This document shows positions 8,885 through 17,203 of a stretch of DNA of 64,000 nt, piece after piece. Source of the DNA: Croceibacterium salegens (GTDB lineage: Bacteria > Pseudomonadota > Alphaproteobacteria > Sphingomonadales > Sphingomonadaceae); assembly GCF_009827435.1 (NCBI RefSeq), contig NZ_WTYM01000033.1:302165-366164 (forward strand), given 5' to 3'. The notes beneath the pieces are model-generated. The model made no database searches. It was not told the DNA's origin and saw nothing but the letters and a program-made list of their open reading frames with translations. Every line of letters starts with the position of its first letter. Position 1 is the stretch's first letter. The translations under genes and the position numbers were made by a program.

Positions 8885-9043
8885 TCAGATCAGCCCGCTG
8901 GTCAAGGGCGAGGTCTCGAATACGAAAGTGGCGAGGATAATGATCGAATCGTCATGCGTCGGCCCCTGTTCGAGGCTGCCGAAGACGCCGGTCACGTGGG
9001 TGAGGTCCGGCAGGCTGTTGATGTCGATGATTGGTAGCTTCAT
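8885..9043 (-). CDS. Small hypothetical protein, 52 residues
   Basis: The first member of a run of small minus-strand frames. It begins MKLPIIDINSLPDLTHVTGV and ends SPLTSGLI. A good ribosome-binding site (GGAGACC) lies a few bases before the ATG at 9041-9043. The regular, hydrophobic-alternating sequence looks like real protein. No family was recognised. A promoter could lie in the more AT-rich stretch near 9110-9145. Confidence 0.48.
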   Translation of the reverse strand: MKLPIIDINSLPDLTHVTGVFGSLEQGPTHDDSIIILATFVFETSPLTSGLI

Positions 9044-9150
9044 TTTCGGTCTCCGTTGTTGAAGCGAGGTTGCGACCCCGCCCGGGAAACCTGCCGACCA
9101 CCAGCCAAGGCCGGAAATTAAATCATTGTAACAGGACGGAAATTATCCGC

Positions 9151-9933
9151 TCATCCGAGCCGCAGGACCAGCGTAAGACCGGGCCGGTCGTCGCGAGGGG
9201 CGGCGTCGAGCGGATATCGCGCGGCATCGGCGCGGGCGCGGCCGAGGATCGTGCCGGGTACGGTCGCCTCGTGCAGGATGGTATCCGCTGCACCAAGCAG
9301 TTGCAGCTGGCGCATGGTGAGTTCGTCGGGATCGGGCTTCACCGCCAGTTCGATGCGGCTCGCCCGCGGGCGTTCGGCGAGATCGGAGGTGAGCCAGCGC
9401 GCCACCTCATCCGGGCCGGCCCCGTTCATCGGGTCGAGCGGGCCACCTTCCTCCAGCGCCGCATCGAGCATCCGGCGGCGCTCGATAGCGTCGGGCCAGC
9501 GCGCGCGTATCGCATCGCGCGACACCCCCAGCGCCTGCGCCAGCCGTCCTAGGCCAGCAGGCAGGATCGTCTCGAGCCGCAGCCGCAGGTGCTTGGCCAG
9601 CCCGGCCGAGGCCCCGTCCGTCCCGATGGCGATCTGCACCGGGTCGCGGTCGAGCACGCTGGGCGTGGTGAAGTCGCACAGCTCGGGCATGTCGACCACG
9701 TTGACCAGCATCCCCGCCTCACGCAGCCGCGCCGCGGTCGCTTCAGCCAGCGCAGGGTCCTCGAGAGCGACGAAGGCAATCCGCACGCCGGCTTCGACCG
9801 CCTCGCGGGCATCGCTCAGCAATTCGGCCCCCGCCCGTTCCGCCAGACGGCGCTTGGCATCCGCCGCTACCCCCTCCCCCAATACCAGCACCGGCTTGCC
9901 GGAGACGCGGTGGAAGAGAGGGAGCGAGCTCAA
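9151..9933 (-). CDS. Siroheme synthase, N-terminal type (precorrin-2 dehydrogenase/ferrochelatase) with truncated methyltransferase tail
   Basis: A 260-residue Met8/CysG-N type protein, expected to oxidise precorrin-2 and insert iron to give siroheme for sulfite and nitrite reductases. The Rossmann part (1-110: KPVLVLGEGVAA, then DMPELCDFTTPSVLDRDP with IAIGTDGASAGLAKHLR) and a dimerisation segment are present. After it, residues about 190-245 (PDPDELTMRQLQLLGAADT...) match the very beginning of the CysG uroporphyrinogen methyltransferase domain, but the rest of that domain is missing. The start is a TTG (9933) 7 bases after the lysA stop, so it is probably co-transcribed with argH-lysA. Confidence 0.85.
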   Translation of the reverse strand: MSSLPLFHRVSGKPVLVLGEGVAADAKRRLAERAGAELLSDAREAVEAGVRIAFVALEDPALAEATAARLREAGMLVNVVDMPELCDFTTPSVLDRDPVQIAIGTDGASAGLAKHLRLRLETILPAGLGRLAQALGVSRDAIRARWPDAIERRRMLDAALEEGGPLDPMNGAGPDEVARWLTSDLAERPRASRIELAVKPDPDELTMRQLQLLGAADTILHEATVPGTILGRARADAARYPLDAAPRDDRPGLTLVLRLG

Positions 9934-9939
9934 TCCGGG

Positions 9940-11202
9940 TTACTCGAGCCAGTCCGGCACGCGCTCGGCGGCGGTTATCTCTTCGGGCAGGATACGGTCG
10001 GCGACGACGGCGTACTTGTCGCCGTCGACCATGACCTCGGCGACGAAGCCGCGGCTGTTGTAGCTGGAGGCCATCGTCGCGCCGTATGCCCCCGCGGTGC
10101 GGAACACCGCAAGGTCCCCCGCGACGAGCGCATCGATCTCGCGGTCGCGGGCGAAAGTGTCCCCGGTTTCGCAGATCGGGCCGACGACATTCGCGGTCAT
10201 CCGCGCGCCCGACGGCACTACGGCGTCGATATCATGCCAGGCGTCGTAGAGCGCGGGCCGCGCGAGGTCGTTCATCGCCGCATCCACTATCACGAAAGGC
10301 GGCCCATTTCCTCCCCGTTTTACGCGAATGACGCGGGTCAGCAGGACCCCGGCATTGCCCGAGATCACTCGGCCCGGTTCGAACATCAGCCGCACGCCCC
10401 AGTCGCTGGTCACGCGGGCGACCATTTCGCCGTATTCCGCCGGGCTCGGCAGGACGTCGCCAGCCTTGTAGGGCACGCCCAGGCCGCCGCCGAGATCGAC
10501 GTGAGTGATGGTGTGGCCCTGCGCCCGCAGCGCCTTGACCAGTTCGCCCACGCGGTTGAACGCGGCCTCGAACGGGGCGAGGCTGGAGAGCTGGCTGCCG
10601 ATGTGCACCGCCAGCCCGCGAAGGTTCATGCCCGGCCGGGACGAAAGGTCGGCGAAGATTTCCTCGGCCCGGCCGATCGGCACGCCGAACTTGTTTTCCG
10701 CTTTGCCGGTCGAGATCTTGGCATGCGTCCCGGCATCGACGTCCGGATTGACGCGCAGCGCGCATGGCGCGGCGAGGCCCTTGCCCGCGGCGATCTGCGC
10801 CAGTTCGTGGCCTTCTTCCTCGCTCTCGATGTTGAACTGGCCGATGCCCGCGTCGAGCGCCCCGGCCATCTCGCGGTAGGTCTTGCCGACGCCGGAGAAG
10901 ATGATGTCCTCAGCGGCCACACCGGCGGCCAGCGCGCGCTTCATCTCGCCGCCCGAGACGACGTCGGCGCCGAAGCCCTGCCGCTGCAGGACCTTGATCA
11001 CCGCGAGGTTTGGGTTGGATTTCAGGGCAAAGGCGATGTGCGGGTTGTCGAGCCCGGACAGCGCCTCGCGGAACACCCGCGCGTGGCGTTCGAGAGTGGC
11101 GCGCGAATAGACGTAAACGGGGGTGCCGATATCCTCGGCAATCCGGGCAAGTGGCACGTCCTCGGCGTAGAGTTCGCCGTCGCGTAACTGGAAATGGTCC
11201 AT
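9940..11202 (-). CDS. lysA: Diaminopimelate decarboxylase
   Basis: A PLP-dependent fold-type III decarboxylase that makes L-lysine from meso-diaminopimelate. The 420-residue protein shows the PLP lysine in FALKSNPN, the glycine-rich GGGLGVPY, EPGRVISGNAG and the active-site CETGDTFA. It follows the LptM-like lipoprotein gene by 7 bases, within the unit argH-lipoprotein-lysA-cysG-like. The start ATG at 11202 (MDHFQLRDG) fits the family. Confidence 0.97.
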   Translation of the reverse strand: MDHFQLRDGELYAEDVPLARIAEDIGTPVYVYSRATLERHARVFREALSGLDNPHIAFALKSNPNLAVIKVLQRQGFGADVVSGGEMKRALAAGVAAEDIIFSGVGKTYREMAGALDAGIGQFNIESEEEGHELAQIAAGKGLAAPCALRVNPDVDAGTHAKISTGKAENKFGVPIGRAEEIFADLSSRPGMNLRGLAVHIGSQLSSLAPFEAAFNRVGELVKALRAQGHTITHVDLGGGLGVPYKAGDVLPSPAEYGEMVARVTSDWGVRLMFEPGRVISGNAGVLLTRVIRVKRGGNGPPFVIVDAAMNDLARPALYDAWHDIDAVVPSGARMTANVVGPICETGDTFARDREIDALVAGDLAVFRTAGAYGATMASSYNSRGFVAEVMVDGDKYAVVADRILPEEITAAERVPDWLE

Positions 11203-11209
11203 GAATTGG

Positions 11210-11452
11210 TCAGCCTTCGGGAGGGAGGTCGAAAGGATCGTCTTCGCGTTCCTCCGACCGTTTTCGCAGCTCCACGCTGCGCTCCGGGGCGGCCTGGGTG
11301 GACGGTTTGAGCAGTTCCTTCGCGCTTAGCTGGTGGTCGCTGCCATAAGGCGCGACCGGCAGGTCGTTCCCGGCAAGCGGCTGCAGGTCCTTCTTCTGCC
11401 CGCAGGCGGCGAGCAGGACGAGCGGGGCCAGCAGGACAAGGCGGCGGATCAT
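11210..11452 (-). CDS. Small lipoprotein, LptM/YifL-like
   Basis: An 80-residue lipoprotein: a signal peptide ([17 protein letters not shown]) ends in a lipobox with the cysteine at residue 17, followed by GQKKDL, close to the CGQKG start of the YifL/LptM family, and a polar Pro/Arg-rich tail. In enterobacteria LptM lies beside dapF and helps LptD maturation in LPS transport. Here it lies between argH and lysA. Its ATG overlaps the argH stop (ATGA). The function is inferred from position and the N-terminal motif only. Confidence 0.78.
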   Translation of the reverse strand: MIRRLVLLAPLVLLAACGQKKDLQPLAGNDLPVAPYGSDHQLSAKELLKPSTQAAPERSVELRKRSEEREDDPFDLPPEG

Positions 11453-12879
11453 GAAGCCATCCCTAGCGCCTTGCGCGCCTCGGCAACACGCTTTTGCACT
11501 TCCGCAGGCGCGGTACCGCCGTGGCTGGCGCGCGCGGCGACCGAGCTTTCGACCGACAGCGCCTTGAACACGCCCTCGCCGATGCGTCCGTCGATGCCCT
11601 GCAGCTCGACGAGCGAAAGCTTGTCGAGCGCCACGCCCCTGCTCTCGGCCAGCTTCACGGCGGCGCCGGTGACATGATGCGCCTCGCGGAAGGGCAGGCC
11701 CGCCTCGCGCACCAGCCAGTCGGCAAGGTCGGTCGCGGTGGCATAGCCGAGCTCGGCCGCCTCGCGCATGCGCTCGGTGCGGAAGGTCGCCTCGGCGATC
11801 ATTCCGGTCATCGCCGCGATTGACAGACCGAGCAGGCTCGCGGCCTCGAACACCGGCGGCTTGTCGTCCTGCATGTCCTTCGAATAGGCCAACGGCAGGC
11901 CCTTCATCGTCACCGTGAGCGCAGTCAGGCAGCCGACGATCCGCCCGGCGTGACCGCGCACCAGCTCGGCGGCGTCGGGGTTCTTCTTCTGCGGCATGAT
12001 CGAGCTGCCGGTGCTGAGAGAATCCGGCAGCCGGACGAAACTGAACGGCTGGCTCGCCCAGAGGATCAGCTCCTCGGCCAGCCGGCTGAGGTGCAGCGCG
12101 CACTGCGCGGCGGCCTGCAGGTAATCGAGCGCGAAGTCGCGGTCCGACACGGCATCGAGGCTGTTGACCGTCGGCTTGTCGAAACCGAGCGCCTGCGCGG
12201 TCATCTCGCGGTCGATGGCAAATCCGGTCCCGGCCAGCGCCGCGCTGCCGAGCGGACACTCGTTCATCCGCTTGCGCGCATCGTGGAAGCGGCTGCGGTC
12301 GCGCCGGATCATCTCGTAGTAAGCCATCAGGTGATGGCCGAGCGTGACCGGCTGCGCCGCCTGCAGGTGGGTGAAGCCGGGCATGATCGATGCGGCGTGC
12401 TCGCCGCCGCGGGTGACCAGCGCCTTCTGGAGCTCGAGCAATCCCGCGTCGGCCTGGTCCATCGCGTCGCGCACCCAGAGGCGGAAGTCGGTCGCCACCT
12501 GGTCGTTGCGGCTGCGCGCGGTGTGCAGGCGTCCGGCGACCGGGCCGATCAGTTCGGCGAGCCGACTCTCGGTGGTCATGTGGATGTCCTCGAGGTCCCA
12601 GTCCTCGGGAACGCCCTCGGCTTCGTACTCCGCCGCAACCTTGTCGAGCCCCGCTTCGATCGCCAGCGCATCCGCGTCGGAGACGATGCCGCAGGCGCCG
12701 AGCATTGCGACGTGCGCCTTGCTCGCCGCGATGTCCTGTCGCCAGAGGGCTTTGTCGAACGGGATCGACGCGTTAATCTCGCGCATGATAGCAGCTGGGC
12801 CTTCCGCGAAGCGCCCGCCCCACATCTGATTGGAGCCCTGAATGCCCCGTTTGCCCTTCTTATCGCTCACGTGCGCCAT
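11449..12879 (-). CDS. argH: Argininosuccinate lyase
   Basis: The last enzyme of arginine synthesis, splitting argininosuccinate to arginine and fumarate. It belongs to the fumarase/aspartase superfamily; the signature [12 protein letters not shown] is present, as are TARSRNDQ and WGGRFAEGP. The start at 12879 gives 476 residues with a short basic tail before SNQMWGGRF, as is usual in this order; the ATG at 12825 gives 458 residues and avoids overlap with the divergent thioredoxin gene at 12842. Both are possible. The ribosome-binding sites are weak for either. Confidence 0.94.
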   Translation of the reverse strand: MAHVSDKKGKRGIQGSNQMWGGRFAEGPAAIMREINASIPFDKALWRQDIAASKAHVAMLGACGIVSDADALAIEAGLDKVAAEYEAEGVPEDWDLEDIHMTTESRLAELIGPVAGRLHTARSRNDQVATDFRLWVRDAMDQADAGLLELQKALVTRGGEHAASIMPGFTHLQAAQPVTLGHHLMAYYEMIRRDRSRFHDARKRMNECPLGSAALAGTGFAIDREMTAQALGFDKPTVNSLDAVSDRDFALDYLQAAAQCALHLSRLAEELILWASQPFSFVRLPDSLSTGSSIMPQKKNPDAAELVRGHAGRIVGCLTALTVTMKGLPLAYSKDMQDDKPPVFEAASLLGLSIAAMTGMIAEATFRTERMREAAELGYATATDLADWLVREAGLPFREAHHVTGAAVKLAESRGVALDKLSLVELQGIDGRIGEGVFKALSVESSVAARASHGGTAPAEVQKRVAEARKALGMAS

Positions 12880-13432
12880 CGCCTTCTCTGTGGCGGCTTG
12901 CGATAGGCAAAGCGCCGATGAGGCGCAACAACAGGAAAACTCCGCTGAAGTGAAGGCAAACGAGGAACTGACCGGCACGGTGGACCGCAGCCAGGCCGGA
13001 ACGCCGCTGCCCGCGGTGACCGTCACCGACCCATCGGGCACCACGCTCGACCTCTCCAAGGCCGTGGGAAAGCCGGTGCTTCTCAACCTATGGGCGACCT
13101 GGTGCGCGCCCTGCGTCGCCGAGATGCCGCTGCTCGACGAGCTGGCGGCGGAGCGCGCCGATACGCTGCGCGTGCTGACCGTCAGCGAGGACATGAAGGG
13201 TCCCGAACTGGTGGTGCCGTTCTTCAAGGAGAAGAAGTTCGCCAACCTGCCGCAATGGATGGACCAGGCCAACGACCTTGCTTTCGGCATGGGCGGCGGG
13301 GCGAGCCTGCCGCTGACCGTCCTCTACGATGCCGAGGGCAAGGAGGTCTGGCGGGTAATCGGCGGGTTCGACTGGGCGAGCGACCAGGCCCGCGAAATGC
13401 TCGACGAGGCCGCGCCCCCGGCCGATGGCTGA
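12842..13432 (+). CDS. TlpA-type thioredoxin-like lipoprotein
   Basis: A 196-residue periplasmic thiol-disulfide oxidoreductase. A signal peptide ends in a lipobox (SVAACDRQ, cysteine about residue 20), followed by an acidic linker and a thioredoxin fold with the active site WATWCAPC at about residues 83-90. TlpA-type proteins reduce cytochrome c and copper-site cysteines. TTGGAG with 7-base spacing precedes the ATG at 12842. Its 5' end overlaps the alternative argH start, and its 3' end overlaps the next gene by 8 bases. Confidence 0.9.
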   Translation: MPRLPFLSLTCAIAFSVAACDRQSADEAQQQENSAEVKANEELTGTVDRSQAGTPLPAVTVTDPSGTTLDLSKAVGKPVLLNLWATWCAPCVAEMPLLDELAAERADTLRVLTVSEDMKGPELVVPFFKEKKFANLPQWMDQANDLAFGMGGGASLPLTVLYDAEGKEVWRVIGGFDWASDQAREMLDEAAPPADG

Positions 13433-14189
13433 TGCACCCGGCCAGTTGTCGCTCGACCGGCGCGCTACGCTCGCCCTGCTCGGGCTCGGCGGCGCGGCGC
13501 TGGCCGGATGTGGTAGCGGCGCGCGGGCAGCGGCCTGCCTCGCCACCCCGGCCGAGACGCGCGGACCGTTTGCCGGCGACGGCGGCAGCGACCGCGGTGG
13601 TCGGCGGCATTCGGTCCTGACCGGCGACGAAGTGATCCGCAGCGACATTCGCGACAGCTTCGCCGGGCTTGAGGGCACCGCCGAAGGGGTGCCGCTCGAC
13701 CTCACCATTACCCTGCTCGGCACGGCCGGGGGCTGCAATGCCATGGCCGGATGGGGTCTCTACCTGTGGCACAACGATGCGGCGGGAAAGTACTCGCTCT
13801 ACGACCTGCCGCGGGCCAACTACCTGCGCGGGCTGCAGCAGAGCGGCGATGAGGGGACCTTGCGCTTCAGCACGATCCTGCCCGGCTGCTACGGCGGCCG
13901 CGCCCCGCACCTGCATTTCGAAGTCTATTCGAGCGCGCAGGCGGCCCTCAGCGGCGAGCCCGCCGTGCTCGCCTCGCAATTCGCCCTGCCCGAGGACGCT
14001 TGCCGCGCGGTCTATTCCGGCGACCGACGCTACGGCGACAGCCTCGCCAACCTCGACCGCTGGCCGACGAGGCGCGACTTCGTGTTCAGCGATGCGAGCG
14101 AGGAGGAACTGGCGCTGGAGAGCATCGCGCTGGAGGGCGATGCAGGGCGTGGGTTCAAGGGAAAGGCGACGGTGGCAATCCGCTACTAG
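13425..14189 (+). CDS. Intradiol ring-cleavage dioxygenase-like exported protein
   Basis: A 254-residue protein with a double-arginine start (LDRRATLALLGLGGAA) and a lipobox-like LAGC, so it is probably exported by Tat and lipidated. The catalytic fold resembles protocatechuate/catechol dioxygenases: TPAETRGPF, LWHNDAAGKYSLYD with the first tyrosine, and LPGCYGGRAPHLHFEV with the second tyrosine and two histidines, i.e. all four iron ligands of the family. Exported members of this family have unclear substrates. The gene overlaps the upstream TlpA gene by 8 bases. Confidence 0.82.
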   Translation: MADAPGQLSLDRRATLALLGLGGAALAGCGSGARAAACLATPAETRGPFAGDGGSDRGGRRHSVLTGDEVIRSDIRDSFAGLEGTAEGVPLDLTITLLGTAGGCNAMAGWGLYLWHNDAAGKYSLYDLPRANYLRGLQQSGDEGTLRFSTILPGCYGGRAPHLHFEVYSSAQAALSGEPAVLASQFALPEDACRAVYSGDRRYGDSLANLDRWPTRRDFVFSDASEEELALESIALEGDAGRGFKGKATVAIRY

Positions 14190-14220
14190 GACCACTGTCC
14201 GGCCCGTCGCTTCGCTCGGG

Positions 14221-14268
14221 AGTTTCGACGGCAATTCCTCCCCCGGATGAATTTCTCCTGTCGAAACT
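14221..14268. repeat. Inverted repeat next to tRNA-Val
   Basis: AGTTTCGAC (14221-14229) and GTCGAAACT (14260-14268) are a perfect 9-base inverted pair separated by 30 bases. The right arm touches the CCA end of the tRNA. It might help end transcription of the tRNA or be a decayed palindromic repeat; GTCGCTTCGCTC just upstream (about 14207-14218) recalls the core of the family A repeat. Confidence 0.4.
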
Positions 14269-14343
14269 GGTGGGCGCTGACGGGCTCGAACCGCCGACCC
14301 TCTCGGTGTAAACGAGATGCTCTACCAACTGAGCTAAGCGCCC
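14268..14343 (-). tRNA. tRNA-Val (anticodon UAC)
   Basis: The minus strand reads GGGCGCT...AGCGCCCACCA, a full 7-base-pair acceptor stem with an encoded CCA. The D arm GCTCAGTTGGTAGAGC, the anticodon arm TCTCG-TTTACAC-CGAGA with anticodon TAC, and the T arm GGCGG-TTCGAGC-CCGTC (with G-U/C pairing) are all present. Length is 76 bases. It reads valine codon GUA. Confidence 0.97.
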
Positions 14344-14418
14344 CCAATTGCTCCTTGGGCGGGGCGGCTATCTAGGGAGTGCTTGGCGGAGACGCAAGCG
14401 GCAGCTAGGGGCGCCCAC

Positions 14419-15402
14419 ATGGCGCAACCCTGCATCCGCATCCTCGCCACAGGGGGGACCATCGCCGGTACCAGCGGCTCGGCCACCGGCAAGGCCTATC
14501 GCGCCGGGCAGATCGGCATCGGAGCGCTGCTCGAAGAGGCCCGCGCGCTCGGCCTTGGCATGGCCTGCGAGGGGCGGCAGATCGCCGCGATCGGCTCGCA
14601 GGACATCGGCTGGGCCGAATGGGACGCGCTGCATCGCGAATGCTCCGAGGCGCTGGCCGACGAGGGCATTTGCGGCGTGGTCATCACCCACGGCACCGAC
14701 ACCGCCGAGGAAACCGCCTTCCTGCTCGACCGCACCTTGCCGACGAGCAAGCCGATCGTCCTGACCGGGGCGATGCGCCCCGCCGACGCGCTCGGCAGCG
14801 ACGGGATGCGCAATCTTGCCACCGCACTACGCGTCGCGGCCGATACAGGGGCGGCCGGGCGCGGCGTGCTGGTGGCAATGGGCGACCAGGTCTTCGCCGC
14901 GCGCGACGTCAGGAAAGCCGCAACGCAGGGGCCTGAGGCGTTCCGCGGCTATCCGCGCGGGAGCATCGCGGCGGTTTCGCCCAGCTCGCTCGAATGGTTC
15001 GGCCCGCCTGCGCGAAGCGGCGAGGCCGCACTTTTCGACTGGCCTGCCGCGTTGCCGCGGGTCGATGTGATCTATGCCGCGGCGGCTATGGACCGGGTCT
15101 CGGTCGATGCCGCGCTGGCGGCGGGGGCGAACGGCATCGTTCTCGCCGGGCTGGGACAGGGCAATGCGCCGCGAGGCGTGCTGGAAGCGCTCGGCGAGGC
15201 GGTTGCGCGCGGCGTCGCAGTGGTGCGCAGCAGCCGGACCGACCAGGGACAGGTCGACCGCAATGTCGAGGTCGACGACGACGATTACGGCTTCGTCGCC
15301 GCCCGTGCGCTCAACCCGGCCAAGAGCCGTATCCTGCTGCAATTGCTGCTCGCCTCAGGGGTCAGCGATCCGGCGAGCATCCAGGCCACCTACGACAACT
15401 AG
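14419..15402 (+). CDS. Asparaginase (type I/II L-asparaginase family)
   Basis: Hydrolyses L-asparagine to aspartate and ammonia. The 327-residue protein has both catalytic threonine motifs: ATGGTIAGT near the N-terminus and THGTDTAEE at about residues 95-103, plus TGAMRPADALGSDG. No signal peptide is seen, so it is probably cytoplasmic. The ATG at 14419 was chosen; an upstream TTG at 14383 adds residues without family support. The stop overlaps the stop of the convergent gene at 15399. Confidence 0.93.
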   Translation: MAQPCIRILATGGTIAGTSGSATGKAYRAGQIGIGALLEEARALGLGMACEGRQIAAIGSQDIGWAEWDALHRECSEALADEGICGVVITHGTDTAEETAFLLDRTLPTSKPIVLTGAMRPADALGSDGMRNLATALRVAADTGAAGRGVLVAMGDQVFAARDVRKAATQGPEAFRGYPRGSIAAVSPSSLEWFGPPARSGEAALFDWPAALPRVDVIYAAAAMDRVSVDAALAAGANGIVLAGLGQGNAPRGVLEALGEAVARGVAVVRSSRTDQGQVDRNVEVDDDDYGFVAARALNPAKSRILLQLLLASGVSDPASIQATYDN

Positions 15403-16061
15403 TCCCCGGCTTCGACCCGGCGGAAGTGCAGCTCGAGATCGTAGCGCGCGAGGCGCAGGCCTTTGCCGTCGGGGCATAGCCGCTCGCCGTCGAAGGCGAC
15501 CTTGCCGAGATCGTTGGCATCGAAAGCGACGACCAGGTCGAGCCCACCCGTGGCAGGGAATTCGAAGGGCTGGCTGCGCAGGTCGAAGATCGGCAACGAA
15601 AGGAATATCTGTCGCGGGGCCTCGTCACCCAGTTCGATGGTGAAGGCACCGTCCTGCACCTGGTCCCCCCGGCCCGTGCCATCGGCCATGACCAGCGCAT
15701 AGTCGAAATACTGCGGATCGATCCCGTTCGAAGGCCGCAGTTCGAGCCGCAATTCGTGCGCGGGAAGCGGCTTGCTTTCCACCACCCGGAATACCGGCGC
15801 GGTGACCGGGTCGGAGGTCAACACCGCGCAATCGCCATCGCGCTGCCATGTACCCTGCGCCTGCTCATCGAGCGCGCCGTAGGCCATTCCGTACATGAAG
15901 CGCCCATCGGCACCGAGCCGGAGTCCTGCAGCGACTTCCACCTGGCCGCCGTTGTAGTCGCCTACGAGAGCGTCGGGTTCATCCGCCCAGGCCGGTTGCG
16001 CTGCTTCGAAAGCCAGTCCGGCGGCCGAACAGCATAGAACATGCGCGATCAAACGCTTCAT
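15399..16061 (-). CDS. Exported hypothetical protein
   Basis: A 220-residue protein with a cleavable signal peptide (MKRLIAHVLCCSAAGLAFEA, cleavage near PAWA-DEP). The mature part is beta-rich and includes GDYNGGQVEVAAGLRLG and DGRFMYGMAYGALDEQ, reminiscent of small periplasmic or lipocalin-like domains that read out an unknown ligand. An in-frame ATG lies two codons upstream. No assigned family or function was recognised. Confidence 0.72.
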   Translation of the reverse strand: MKRLIAHVLCCSAAGLAFEAAQPAWADEPDALVGDYNGGQVEVAAGLRLGADGRFMYGMAYGALDEQAQGTWQRDGDCAVLTSDPVTAPVFRVVESKPLPAHELRLELRPSNGIDPQYFDYALVMADGTGRGDQVQDGAFTIELGDEAPRQIFLSLPIFDLRSQPFEFPATGGLDLVVAFDANDLGKVAFDGERLCPDGKGLRLARYDLELHFRRVEAGD

Positions 16062-16110
16062 TCGCACCCAATACGCCGGTTTATTGTAAAGCCGGAGCGG
16101 ATTCGGCGGC

Positions 16111-16512
16111 TCAGGCCGGAAGCCTGCCTACCTCGGCAAAGTAGCGCGCCATCGCATCCGCCGCCTTGTCGATCAGCGCAATGAAGGCGCGGCGGCGGTC
16201 GCTCTCGTCCTCGACGCGTTCGAGCAGTCCGGCGGAAGTCATTTGTCCGATCCAGCGCAACGCGGTGGTCGGCGGCACGCCGCTGGCAATGCACAGGCTG
16301 GTGACCGAGACGCGGGAGTGCTCGGCGCGCGCGGCGGTCAGGTCGAGAAGAATGTCCCACGCCGGATCGGCGAACAGTTCGCCGTCGAAGAACTTCGCGC
16401 GCAATTGCCGCTGGCGCAGGATCTGCCGCACCAGCCGCGGGTCGGGCAGCGCCGGGCGCGGGTTGCGGATCAGCTGGCGCTCGCCCCCTCGCCGGCGTCG
16501 GGGCCGTTCCAC
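16111..16512 (-). CDS. MarR-like winged-helix DNA-binding protein
   Basis: A 133-residue regulator with an N-terminal basic segment, an amphipathic part (AWDILLDLTAAR) and a winged helix: VTSLCIASGVPPTTALRWI (recognition helix) followed by AGLLERVEDESDRRR (wing). It starts with GTG at 16512 and overlaps the upstream receiver-like gene by 43 bases, so the two are translated together and may act as one split regulator. Target genes are unknown. Confidence 0.82.
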   Translation of the reverse strand: MERPRRRRGGERQLIRNPRPALPDPRLVRQILRQRQLRAKFFDGELFADPAWDILLDLTAARAEHSRVSVTSLCIASGVPPTTALRWIGQMTSAGLLERVEDESDRRRAFIALIDKAADAMARYFAEVGRLPA

Positions 16513-17081
16513 TTGCGCACCGGGCTCTCGAAACGGAAGGCCCCGCCATCGCCCGACAGGCCCTCGGCGCCCATCCGTTCGAGCCGCGAGGCGATTTCGC
16601 CGACCTGCTCGGTCAAGCGCAGCAGGGTAATGCGGTCGTCACCCGACAGCTCGCGCAGCCGCAGGTTGGGAATTCGCGCCAGCACGTTGCCCAGCGCGAC
16701 GATCCGCTCGCCATGGTTGGGGTCGACAAGGATTTGCGGGGCCGAACGCTCGCAACAGGCGAAGACGTCCTCGAGCCCGCCGGCAGTCGTCGAAATCACG
16801 AGATGCGCCCCCGACCGCGCCGCGCGCTCGTCGAGCCGGACCAGCGCAGCGACTTCACCGGCTCCAACTCGCGGGCAATCGAGCAGCACTACTTCGCCCA
16901 ACGGCCGCACGTCGGCCTCGAGCAGGTCCGCCACCGCCCCGCATTCACGCACGATCAGCCCGCAATCGGCTGCATCGTCACGCATCTGCTCGCGCAGCAA
17001 GGCGCTATCGGCAAAGATAGAGACGGCGAGCGCAGTGCCCACGTCGTTGGCCGGCTGGTAAGCGAAATCGGCTTGCGCCAT
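16470..17081 (-). CDS. Receiver-like hypothetical protein, partner of the winged-helix gene
   Basis: A 203-residue cytoplasmic protein. Residues about 15-140 show the alternating strand/helix pattern of a response-regulator-like fold: VSIFADSALLREQM, VVLLDCPRVGAGEVAALVR and ISTTAGGLEDVFACC, with an Asp where a phosphoacceptor might be. The C-terminal part is helical (DRITLLRLTEQVGEIASRL) and could dimerise. The overlapping downstream gene encodes a DNA-binding domain. Start ATG 17081 (MAQADFAYQPAND). The receiver interpretation is an inference. Confidence 0.65.
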   Translation of the reverse strand: MAQADFAYQPANDVGTALAVSIFADSALLREQMRDDAADCGLIVRECGAVADLLEADVRPLGEVVLLDCPRVGAGEVAALVRLDERAARSGAHLVISTTAGGLEDVFACCERSAPQILVDPNHGERIVALGNVLARIPNLRLRELSGDDRITLLRLTEQVGEIASRLERMGAEGLSGDGGAFRFESPVRKWNGPDAGEGASAS

Positions 17082-17203
17082 GGCGTCACGCCCTCCTGAT
17101 TCGTCGGAACAGGATAAGAACATAACGCGATCATGGCAAGACTCCCCACGATCTATCCGATTGCGATTGAACAATTCGGCCCTTCTGTCCGACTGTACTT
17201 GCA

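Noticed and set aside
11210..12259. A 349-codon frame covering the lipoprotein and part of argH
   Set aside because: Only the last 80 codons make a sensible lipoprotein; the rest is out of phase with argH.
14221..14268. Idea that the inverted repeat beside tRNA-Val is an attachment site of an integrated element
   Set aside because: No integrase, no direct repeat of the tRNA end and no foreign genes adjacent were seen.
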